Positions 50,527 through 60,139 of a stretch of DNA of 64,000 nucleotides are shown piece after piece (the first letter of the stretch is position 1; every line of letters starts with the position of its first letter). Location of the stretch: assembly GCA_001692895.1 (NCBI GenBank), contig KV748228.1:621344-685343 (forward strand), read 5' to 3'. Both the position numbers and the translations under genes were made by a program. Origin of the DNA: Cenococcum geophilum 1.58. Lineage: Eukaryota; Ascomycota; Dothideomycetes; Gloniales; Gloniaceae. Under the pieces are notes generated by a model. That model did no database searches, was not told where the DNA came from, and saw only the letters and a program-made list of their open reading frames with translations.

Positions 50527-51640
50527 ATGTCTAATATAGGAACCTAACGTCCGAACTGGAGTAATAGAATTACCTTAACTAACAAGACTACCGCAGAAGA
50601 CATCACTAACTATATTAACTTTAAAATTAATAAGTACACTAAATACAACTTTAAAGACAAAAGCCTATAGGAATTATACCAAGAGGACTTTGATAATTTT
50701 AAGGTACAGACATTTAAAGACGCTAATAGGCCTGCACTTACGGGACTTAAACAACTACTCCAACGCAACGGAGTATGGGTCTTTAATAAGAAGAGCAAGT
50801 CAGTACCACAAGCACTGTACAACGTCGCTCACGAGGACGACCGTACGGAATAGTCAGATGCAGAAATTCAGCTATATATTAACAGCGAAGGACCCTTCAA
50901 TTCGTATGCTATCAACTATCGTCTCAAATTACGCCCACTTGCCACCACCCCTAGGACACCTCAACCACCTGCTGCGTCTATACCCCAGCAAGCTCCGTCC
51001 ACACAAGCTTCGTCCGCGCAATCTCCGTCTGCGCAAGCTCCGCCCACGCAAGCCCCATCTGCACAAGCCCCGTCCACGCAAGCTCCGTCTACACAAGCTC
51101 CGCCTACACAAGCTCCGTCCGCGCAAGCTCCGCCTACACAAGCCTCGTCCGCACAAGCTCCGTCCGCGCAAGCTCCGCCTACGCAAGCTCCGCCTACGCA
51201 AGCTCCGTCTACAGAAGCTCCGCCTGCGCAAGCTCCGTCCGCACAAGCTCCGCCCGCGCAAGCTCCGCTAGCTTCACTCTCCCCCTTAACTAAAGCCAAG
51301 GACCTACGGCAGCCAAGCTCGTACGAACCTCCGCAACCTGCCCGGCAACAGCGCAACTCAGCTCCAGCTGTCTCAAATGACCTTCCTACGGCCGAGCTCC
51401 CCTTACCTACGAACGTCACTGTCTGCTGCCTCCCCTGCAGATCTGCCACGTCGAAAATTACGTTAATAGCGCGCCCCAAATGCCAGCGTGCTCCTTCCCC
51501 CCCTACGGCCTTTATAAGCTACGAATACTACATTAATAAAGTCTATATATTGGTGGTTTTACGCACAAANAAAGAACTNCCAGTNTTNGAATATATAGAT
51601 AGAGTCTACCGACTAAANAATTGTACNGTTANGCCTANAG
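50527..51640 (+). pseudogene. Copia-3 unit B Gag, truncated with QAPxx repeat
   Basis: ATG 50527 opens the same N-terminal Gag domain as unit A (NRITLTNKTT, KDKSLQELYQEDFDNFKVQ, QALYNVAHEDD) with only a few RIP stops. After about 50940 it enters a long in-frame repeat (50989-51273) and then a short tail (LASLSPLTKAKDLRQPS). The gag core and knuckle of unit A are missing. The end of the frame is uncertain because of n bases near 51570-51640. The long open frames on the other strand and in frame 2 here are products of the repeat. Confidence 0.78.
50989..51273 (+). repeat. 15-bp minisatellite, about 19 units (QAP[S/P][T/A])
   Basis: Units of caagctccgtccaca and variants lie head to tail and in frame. 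It is GC-rich, and CpA and CpG sites are kept throughout, in sharp contrast to the rest of the window. All three forward frames and the reverse strand stay open across it, producing apparent overlapping ORFs. Confidence 0.95.
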
Positions 51641-51721
51641 TCCGTCTAAGCTGGCACCGTACTGCTATATACTTCTCCTTTATACTTTCTTACCTTCTTT
51701 CCTTTTTGTAAATATCGCCAG

Positions 51722-51895
51722 TGTCTATACAAGTAGAGGTTACGTGGTTATATCTCTAATTAGTCATCCTTACGGTGACTCATTAGCCCCCTATTTAGGC
51801 ACCGCGATCCTTACAATCCTCTACGAAAGACACGAATGAATTAAAGAACCTGTTACCTTATATTGCAATTGCAGTACCCCCGGGTGATACCGACA
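51722..51895 (+). repeat. Copia-3 LTR 3
   Basis: It runs TGTCTATACAAGTAGAGG...GGGTGATACCGACA, 174 bp, followed by gtatg. It is the least mutated of the three. Confidence 0.93.
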
Positions 51896-52560
51896 GTATG
51901 TTTTTAATTGGGGTAGGAAATTAAAAATAATATTTATAGAAATTTAGAAGTTAAATTAGAATAAGCTATATCTATAAAAAGGTTTACTTACTATAGGCTT
52001 ATCTTCCTAAAGAGAGATAGCTTAGACGCCATTTAGCACTACCTATAAGGCGTTTCTTACTTCTCCTAAATTTATACTTAGGTACGTGCTTATAGTCTTT
52101 CTTATCCTTTTCTAGCTTAAAGTTAGTATTTAAGTTAACATATTTAAAGGCGCCTAAGAGATAAACTAAATTTCTTCTAAAGGATATAAGTATACTAATT
52201 ATATATATTACGCTTACTTAACGTATCTAGCAAAGTCTCTATAGTCTTATACTGGCAGCTTTATTTATCCTAGCTATAGTAAACGTTATATTAGCGTATT
52301 TTTAAGTATATTTTAGGGATTTTGCAAGTAGATATCTTATTTAACACCTTAACTTTAACTTTGGAACCTTTTACTTCGCGTATCTCTTTAACCCCTAAAC
52401 TTGTAGGGGGAGGTAAAGAAGGTAGAGGAGGTAGAGGAGGTAGAGGAGGTTAGGCCGCTTAGACAATTTTTAATGCTAACTGCCTATAATGTAAATGCGT
52501 TTAGCTTAGGCTACTAGGGGGGTTATTATAAGGTAGTAAAGGCGCTGGCGTAACGGGCTT
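51896..52560 (-). pseudogene. AAA+ ATPase pseudogene, N-terminal part
   Basis: The minus strand upstream of the Copia-3 array should hold the gene start. Joining 51901 to the sequence left of 46963 leaves one frame running into the DUF7025 region. Readable pieces are a proline-rich segment near 52450-52405 (from a 9-bp repeat) and SLGVKEIREVKGSKVKVKVLN near 52400-52340 (written in part). Assignment rests mainly on position and the target duplication (gtata/gtatg). The start is not identified. Confidence 0.5.
52421..52450 (-). repeat. 9-bp tandem repeat (gaggaggta) in AAA pseudogene
   Basis: Three to four copies; on the minus strand it codes a short proline-rich run. Confidence 0.75.
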
Positions 52561-53239
52561 AGATATAACTAGTATTGTTACTTTATAAAGCTTTAGTAAT
52601 ATAACACTAATTTAAAAAAGGAGCTAAGTGGAAAGAGAAGCCAGATAGTATTGTTTTTTAGACCAAATCTACCCATTTTTTATATAATATAAGCTGTGCT
52701 ATAGGTATATCTATACCCCTCTTTTAGTAATAGGCTACCCTCCCTAATTAATTCTAGCAAACTTTAGTTAAGACATATTAATATTATCTCTATTGTGGTA
52801 AATAAAGCTATAGTATATATGCTTGCTATATTTATAAAATTGTCCCCTAGCTTATATACGCGATTTTAACTTTAGCACTAGAGTAAGCTTAAAAAAAGAT
52901 ATTACTTAAAGTATAGAAGTGCTCTAATTAATATATAGAAGATAGGTAATATCTTAGGTTAAATTAAAGATATAAGTATAGAATTGGTGCTAGTAATACT
53001 AGCCGGATTATAGTAAGCGATCTAGCTATATATTGTTTAGCTAGGGGAAGTGGTATATAATTAGGCTAACCGTCCCATCCTATCTTGTCTCGTCTTATTT
53101 TATTTCTTCCCTTTCCTTCCCTTCCCTTCTTCCTTCCCTTCCTCCCTTTCTCCTTCCCTTCCTCCCTTTCTCCTTCCCTTTCTCCTTCCCTTCCCGTCTC
53201 TTCTTATCCCGCTCTTTCTCGTCCTAGCTCTCTTTATCC
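52561..53239. other. intergenic, RIP-degraded, with a polypyrimidine tract
   Basis: No gene is seen. The right part holds a pure C/T stretch annotated separately. Confidence 0.5.
53104..53195. repeat. polypyrimidine microsatellite (ttccctt/cctccctttct units)
   Basis: About 90 bases of almost pure C and T on the plus strand, made of tccttccctt and cctccctttct units. Lacking CpA and TpG sites, it could not be changed by RIP. Confidence 0.9.
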
Positions 53240-55980
53240 TTTACTTTATTTTTAGTCAAACTTCTAATAGCGCTAAATAACTGGTTTTACGAGCTACTTA
53301 AGGAAAAAAAAGACGTTTAACGCTAATACGTATCTATTACCCTCCTACTAGAATAATGCGTTTAAATTATGCCTTAAGGTGCTGCGAGAAAACGCGACAT
53401 CCTTAGAGAAACGATTAAGCTTGTGATAAAGTGTAAGGCTATATACGCGCACTCTATTAATAGATATTTTTATTAGCTTAGGTCCTAAAGTATTCTTTCT
53501 ATATACTTTAGTAGCGCCTATCTTAAAGTTGGCAACGGTATTAGTAAAAAACCTCCTCTAAGAGCTTTAAGGATAGTAGGAGAGCTACCCCTACCCTGCG
53601 GTTTTATAATTACTACGAGTATACTTTATAAGGCTAATTTAATTAGTATATTAATTCCTTTACCTCTAAAACGTCTATCTTTAGAGGCAAATTCCTCTAC
53701 TAGTATAAAAGAGCTTTATATTCTAAATAAATTATTAATAAATATTATTAAAGGAACACCTAATATTAGCCTAAGACTCTTAGTTATTGGAGAGGCATTT
53801 TAAAGCTCTAATCCCTTAGGACGCTTATTAAACGCTTAATATATAAGTCTTAGGTGCTTATTAATTAGTTACTTATATATTTTAGAGCCAGATTTATTAT
53901 AAAAGGAAAATATAATCTTATTTAATAATTTTAAAACTAATAGTTAGATACCTTGTTCCCTAAATTTAATATATTAATATTTATTTAAGATAAATACCTC
54001 TTTTAAGAGCTCTCTAAGCGCCATTATACTAGTGTATTGTTAAGTTATAAATAAAACCATTATTAAAGCGTCCCCGGTTAGAATTATAGTAAACTTTAAG
54101 TCTATAAGATGACCTTTAATAAGATATTATATCTATAGTTAATATTAAATAGGAAATCTAATATTGCTAGGGGAGGGCTAATACTTATCTTTTTTTTTAT
54201 AAGGCGCTATATAATTAAAAATCTCCCTAAGCCATTATATACTAGGATAGAGATAAGTAATTTATAAAGAAAGGAAAAGGAGAGCAGAGAACTAGCGGTT
54301 ATAAATTGCCTATCTATATATATGCCAGAAATGGACAATAAGGACGCTCTTTTATTAGTTAGGATCGGCTATAAAAATAAATAAAATATCTTTAAAATAT
54401 TTGGTTTAGGGGACCTAAATACTTTAAAGTTTTAGGAAAATACTATAGAAGAAGCTAGAGATTAACTTTTATCTATAAATAAATAGTATATATCGCTTTA
54501 GGTTACTACTTATTACTACCTCTTCTCTAACTTAGTCCGTGCCCTTATTATATAATATTTATACCTAGTAAGAACCTCTCTTATTACTTATCTATTTTTT
54601 ATACCTAAATATTTAACTAGCTTCCCTTTACTGTCTTTAATATTATATAATCTGCCTTTAAATATTATAGTTATATCCTCTATTATCTTAAATATATAAC
54701 CTTTAATCTCCTTCTATTCCCTACTAAGCGTCTTATTCCTAGCCTTAGCGGATATAATTTATATAGCTAGAATTACAACTACGTAAGTTAGTAGGACTAG
54801 TGGCTATAAAGGAGAGCTGTTCTATAGATATATAATATTAAGTAAATATTATCTTTTATAAAGCGTTTTTAATTATAGATAGCCGTTTAAGGAGGAATAG
54901 CGGCTAATTTAGGAATTTGTTTTAGAATAAAAGGCCGTAAAGTATATATGTATTAAAGTATAACTATTATAAAAGATATAAGTAATTAGGCATATACTAC
55001 GCGGAATAGCTAAGCTAATATTTACCTTAATAGTAAGCATAGAATTGCTAGATAACTGTAAGAGGTAGAATATAAGAAATAAAAAAGAAGTAAATTATAG
55101 GCTTAAATAGAGAGCAGCTTCACGGAACTATACTATAAATAATTAGCGAAGTAGGGTTAAAGGAAATTTATAAGAAAAAATAGAGGTATTACTGCAGTTA
55201 ATAGGTTTATGGCTGCTCAGTTATTAGTGCCTAATAGGAAGGCTTATATAAAAGAATTGCTAAGCGGCTACTTCTCGGACTAAGCTGCGGCTGGATATAC
55301 CCTACTATACTATTAAAGCTTTCTAGCGCAGAATATTATATATATAATTAGGCCACTAGCTAAATAACGGGTAAGGCGTCTATTATAATGCGCATTTTAA
55401 CTATATATTAGCTAAAGTCTAGGGGATTAGAGTTACTAAATGTATATAGCCCCTCCGCTAACTAAAATGTCTCTAAGGATTAGATTCTTGTGGCTTATTC
55501 TTATTTATAAGGCAAATTAACTATAGCCAGTTTATACGCCTTTACGTTATATATATAAGTTAATTAATTATTAATGTACAACTTTATATTATTTGAATTA
55601 CCACTTAGTTTTAACTATATTATATAATTTTAATTAGCTAGCTAAGTCGTAAACATAGTTTTAGCCTTATATTCTCTATTATTTATAGCATTATAAGTAG
55701 TAATAAGTGGCTCTTACTTACTGCCCTTAAAAAAGTAATACTCTTACAGACCTTTTTATGCGGCCCTTAAGCTTACGGCTTTAGGCGATATTGCGGTTGG
55801 GCGATTATATATAGTATAGCCGGCAGATATCTGGTTAAATTACTTATAAACACTTATAACACTTTATTAGCATATATACCTAAATCCCTCTACTTATTAG
55901 CGCTCTATATAGTTTATAAGGGCTTAACTTTCTTAAATTAGAAATTATAGGATATTATAGGAAATGCGCTATAAATAAAA
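53240..55980. other. unidentified RIP-degraded sequence
   Basis: I read both strands and found no family I can name. Short open stretches exist (minus strand near 53560-53400: KIGATKVYRKNTLGPKLIK and KLNRFSKDVAFSRSTLRH; plus strand near 55200: ITAVNRFMAAQLLVPNRKA), suggesting a former gene or transposon. No LTR, TIR or target duplication is evident. Confidence 0.4.
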
Positions 55981-55999
55981 TAAGCTAGAAGTAAAACCT

Positions 56000-57850
56000 A
56001 AAGCTAGAAAGAGATCTCCAAACTAGAAAGAAGGGCACTATAATTACTACCATTTCTTCCGTCTAGTAAGCCGGCCCCCTTTCTTTTATACGGCAGGCTA
56101 GGCCTTTAATTTTAAATAGTAATGCACCTATAGTAACCTAAGACTTCTTTTTAGAAAGCGGTCTTTAATCTGTTCCTATAGAAGATTATATCCTTTCTTT
56201 AATTTAATAAGTAGCGCGTCTTCCTCTTTAGTGAATTTTATTCTAGACTTTAGCCCTTAGGGCTTTAGCTTTTAGGGCTGCTTAACTAGGTTAAAAGGTA
56301 AAGGGAATTATTAAGGAAGGATATCTAGTATATATAACCCGTCTTTCTAGCGCCTAAAAGTTGCTTAGAGTAAAATTTCTTCCAAATTAGCATTTAAGGC
56401 AGCTTCTAGTATTACTTTATTAGAGTTAGAACTAGAGGTAGGGCTTAGTAGCGGTTTTTAGGTACGGAGGCAATTATATATAGAGGATATAACCTACTTA
56501 TAATAATTGCTAGTAAGCGTAGTACTTTAGTTAAATGCATGCGTAGATAAAATTAAAGGGGAATAGTGAGACCGCTAGAGATAATACTTTATAGTACGCT
56601 TTACCTTTAATTAACTAGTAATAGGGGTTAGTAATCCGTATCGCCCTATATACCCATAGGCCTTATTACCCTTATTACTATCGCTGCTATTATTATCTCT
56701 AGAGTCGTTATTATCCGTATTATTACTATTATTACTTCCGTCGCTATAGTTTTTGGCCTTACTTTGTCTATAACGTTCTTGGCCTTACCTTTATCTATAA
56801 CGTTTTTAGCCTTACCTTTATTTATAACGTTCTCGCCATCTTTATTATTGCTTTCTTTAGCTAAGCCGTTAATAAGATTGTTTAAAATATAATTATAACT
56901 TTTATTACCCCCTCTTTTAGTGGTCTAGTATTATAAGGAGATATATAGTATTAAGGGAAGGAGCTAGTAGGCCGCGCAGTAGAGGCTACTTGCTCCTTAA
57001 TACCGTTACCGTTATTAAGGCTAAGGGTAGAAGAGCCAGAAGGCGTAGTCCTTTAGGAAGTAGGTAACCTTCGTTACTTTTTAGGTTATATACTTTCGCC
57101 ACTTTTACTAATAGAAGTATTAGAGATATAATTAATGCTATTTAGCTAATTAAGCTAATTAGACCTCCACTTCTTTAACTTCTTAGCTCCTAAAGACTCT
57201 TAACTAGTAGCTACTAATATCCTAAGCTCTTGCCTAAACTGTAAAGCAGTTCTAATGCGACGCCCCTTAGCTAAATTATTTGTTTAATTGCCGTTTAGCG
57301 TTAGGGGTGTAGTATAATTATATATAGGTATATATACCTCCTTTCTAGCGCTTCTAACGAAGGCAGCTCCTTATTATCTTTATTATTTATATTATTACTA
57401 TTATTCTAGTTATCTACTAATTATTAAATAAGGCTATTATAAATTAAAAGGGGAAGCGCATACCTAATCTATAAGGTATTGGTCGATTATTAGCTTCGCT
57501 AGCTTTGTTAGCTTTATCATTAGTATTACTAGCTTTATTACCCTTAGCTTCTAAGTCTAGATCGGCTATATCGTCTTTAATAACTATTAGATTTACTACT
57601 AGTTATTAAAACTATATATTTAGAACTGCTAGGGAAAGAGGAAAAGTAGTAGGATAATTATTAGGATAATTACCTTAACTACTTCCCCTAGAGACTTATC
57701 TGTTATTTCTATCCCTATAGAAATTTTCCTCGTTATCCTTATTATTCTTATTATTCTTATAATACCTATTATAAGCTTTCTTATAATTATATATAGAGTC
57801 TGTAGGCGCTTTATTAGATGGAATCTCTAAATTAAGGCCCTAGGTGGAAT
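56000..57850 (-). pseudogene. probable SANT/Myb-like DNA-binding protein, degenerate
   Basis: On the minus strand the C-terminal part reads SRIKFTKEEDALLIKLKKGYN near 56245-56185 (given in part), then EQIKDRFLKRSLRLL and a VHYYLKLKA stretch to about 56100, the spacing of a SANT/Myb-like helix-turn-helix. Upstream are asparagine-rich segments (near 57750 and 56700), a basic KAKNVIDKG repeat, and serine-rich parts such as STLSLNNGNGIKEQ near 57020. No complete frame survives. The start is unknown; neighbours give no functional hint. A role in DNA binding is inference from the one domain. Confidence 0.5.
56753..56833 (-). repeat. 27-bp tandem repeat in the SANT-like pseudogene
   Basis: Three units of ttggccttacctttatctataacgt(t/c) type; on the minus strand each codes roughly NVIDKGKAK. 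Confidence 0.8.
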
Positions 57851-58161
57851 AATATGCTATTAAGTGCTTAAGCTTTTAAAGCTTTTTGACTTTTTAGGGG
57901 GAAAAGAAGTACTCCTCTATTTCTCCATTTATGTTTACTACTTACGTTTTTCTTAGGGGCTGTAATTATATAGTACTAAGATAAAACTGTTAATCTTCTA
58001 GGGGGACTAGTATAGAAATTGTTATTATTAAGCGAACTTTTAAAAGGGATACGAAATAAAGACTAAGGCAGTGCTAATGTTGTTATTATTAAAGTTGCTA
58101 TTACTTTATAGCTTTTAAAAGCTCAAGGGGGAATTAAAGGTCTTTTTAAGTGTATGTTAGT
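57851..58161. other. flank between SANT-like pseudogene and Gypsy A4
   Basis: No gene is seen. It contains two aagcttttaaagcttt/tagcttttaaaagct palindromic pieces (near 57870 and 58110) and attgttattatta/gttgttattattaaag repeats. Confidence 0.4.
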
Positions 58162-58586
58162 TATAACGGAACCTTATAGCAAGAACTACGATGGGCTCGT
58201 TAATAGGCTAGGTGTGTAGGAAATGTAAATAAAGAAGTTAACGACGTAATAATAACTGGTAGAGTGGTTACCTAATAGATTAACTCTAATTATATTCTAA
58301 GAATCACTATAAGGAAGAAACTATCTAGGTAGGGACTAAGGGTCCTTAAATACACAACCGTACTCCTATAAAATCCTTCTTATACGTAATATACGTCTTA
58401 TATATAAGGTATATAAGTTCCTCCCATTTCTTTTATTTAATACGTAACACATTATATAACCTTAGTTACTATTCCTTATTATATAGTTCTATCGGCTCCA
58501 TCCTAAACTATACCTAAATTAACTAACTAGCTTCTTCTAACTCTTCCCTAAGTAGTTATAATATTATACTTAAAGCGTCCGTAATA
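58162..58586 (-). repeat. 3' LTR of Gypsy A4
   Basis: Plus-strand ends are TATAACGGAACC...GCGTCCGTAATA, the reverse complement of the A-family LTR, 425 bp. Confidence 0.92.
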
Positions 58587-59848
58587 CTATCCCCCTTCTC
58601 TCTATCTTTATCCTTAAAGATTTAAAACATCTCTAAGTTGTTTACTAGAGGTATAATATCCGTCTAATTAATTTAGTTAATATTATTGCTTATAATACCT
58701 AAAGCAACTTCTTCTTTACACACCTAACGTTATACTCGTACTATTACTGCAATATTGTCTCTTAGTAAGATTATACTATCTCCGTATTCTCGCTGTTTAA
58801 AAAAGGGGTTAGTTTGCGTTACGTTAGCGAACCCATCTTTATAACAACTATCCTCTTACTTAAAGTGCACTAAAGTAAATATTCGTTTATCCTGTGACGT
58901 TTGCTTTACCTCTAATACTAAATATATACAACCTATTACCCGTAATAGTCGTCTAGTTCCCTAATTAATTTATCTTAGGGTCTTATATTTAATCTACTGC
59001 TACGCAGCTAGATAATAAACTATCTTAAGCCCTTACTAAGTTAGAACGTTCTTATAATGCGGAATAGAAGGCCCTAAACGCTTATATCGCGGCATCTACT
59101 TACCTACTTTATCTTAAGAAGGTCCGTAAGAAGGTTTGTTTTAAAGAGTGGAAACTTATAAAATAAGGTTTATAGGAACTTAGTAATAAAAAAATGGATT
59201 CTCTTCTAATAGAGAAAGAAATAGATCTAAGTAGTTTGGCAACTGCTCTTTTTAGGTCCCCCTTAGGTAACTTATTCTTTAGCAATTCTTCTTTATTAAT
59301 ACTACCTAACCTAATTTCTTCTAATACTCCTATACCTTTCTTATAGCATTCTTTAAATTTTCTAGTAGCTCCTAGATAGTCTTATTATAGCCTATTTACT
59401 TAACCTCGTACTATATTTTATTGTTAATGTCCTTATAACTAATAATCTTTAAAACTTACTATTTGTCTTCTTCCTATCCTCTATATATATTTACTTTATA
59501 AACCAGTGGCTTAATATTCCCATATACTGGCTCTAGTATTGCGATATACTATATAGGGTAGATCTTTATTTTGGCTAGTAGGTTTAACTTAAACGTAACT
59601 AGTAAAATTTGCTATATAATTTTAAAAGGTCCTAGTCTAACGTAGTCNAANTTCTTNCTTAGTNGTNAACTCTTAAAATTTTTNTATAGTAGCTATACTT
59701 TATCTCCCTCCTTAAGATCTNGTCCCTTAGATCTCTTAGCNTTATANTACNTTTTTATTNTNTNTNATACTTTCTTTANTAATTCTATAAGGTCTATATA
59801 AAGATTTATTAACGTCTTTATTCTTTCTTTAGCTATACTACTCGCTTT
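58587..59848 (-). pseudogene. Gypsy A4 pol C-terminus with extension, RIP-inactivated
   Basis: The minus strand contains the integrase tail (about 59848-59530), the chromodomain (about 59465-59330) and the A-family C-terminal extension (about 59330-58590). The extension is comparable with 2816-3572 and 35285-36014, down to the segment just before the LTR. Confidence 0.85.
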
Positions 59849-59876
59849 TTTATTTTTATTTTATTTTTTATCCGTT

Positions 59877-59897
59877 GTATTATACTACGTATAATAC
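59877..59897. repeat. short palindrome in LINE 3' end
   Basis: GTATTATA, spacer CTACG, TATAATAC: an 8-bp perfect inverted repeat just inside the A-rich tail of the LINE. It could be a 3'-end hairpin read by the RT; that is inference. Confidence 0.5.
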
Positions 59898-60139
59898 TGC
59901 GCATGCAGCCTCTGGGCTATAGCGCTATAGTTCTATATACATGAATCCTTTCTAGGCAGCTTAATATATACTAGTAGCTATATCCTAGTAGTTTATAAAT
60001 CCCTAAGCTAGGGATTTACAGCTTCCTAGTAAGATACTAGGTTGTTAACAACTATTAGGTAGTAAGAAAACGATAGAAAAATAGTAGAAAAAATTAGAAT
60101 AAAATTATAAATAATCCTAACGCCTGTCCCTGTCCTTTT

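Larger units (their letters stand above)
46968..51895 (+). mobile_element. Copia-3 three-LTR tandem array, gag-only, non-autonomous
   Basis: Three LTRs (46968-47141, 49873-50048, 51722-51895) bound two tandem units that share the central LTR. Only one target duplication flanks the whole array (gtata 46963-46967; gtatg 51896-51900), so the tandem probably arose by LTR recombination rather than two insertions. Unit A carries a leader with long repeats and a gag with knuckle. Unit B carries a leader, the gag N-terminus and a QAPxx repeat block. Neither has protease, integrase, RT or RNase H. The gag resembles that of Copia-1/2, and the sequence before each LTR (gtcgccag/TGT) resembles that of Copia-2. 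It is less RIP-mutated than its neighbours. Confidence 0.88.
58162..59848 (-). mobile_element. Gypsy A4, 3' end of a Gypsy A copy
   Basis: It reads right to left: end of integrase, chromodomain, C-terminal extension, 3' LTR at 58162-58586. The match to Gypsy A1 (about 2310-3572) ends near 59848, where the A-rich tail of a LINE begins, so the LINE inserted into this copy. Its 5' part would lie beyond the window. n bases occur at 59648-59790. Confidence 0.9.

Noticed and set aside
50690..51479. Overlapping long open frames on both strands (Arg/Leu-rich and Gly/Ala/Cys-rich)
   Set aside because: They are alternative readings of the 15-bp minisatellite at 50989-51273, a length divisible by three that keeps all frames open. 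The QAPxx frame continues the Gag frame and is the real one.
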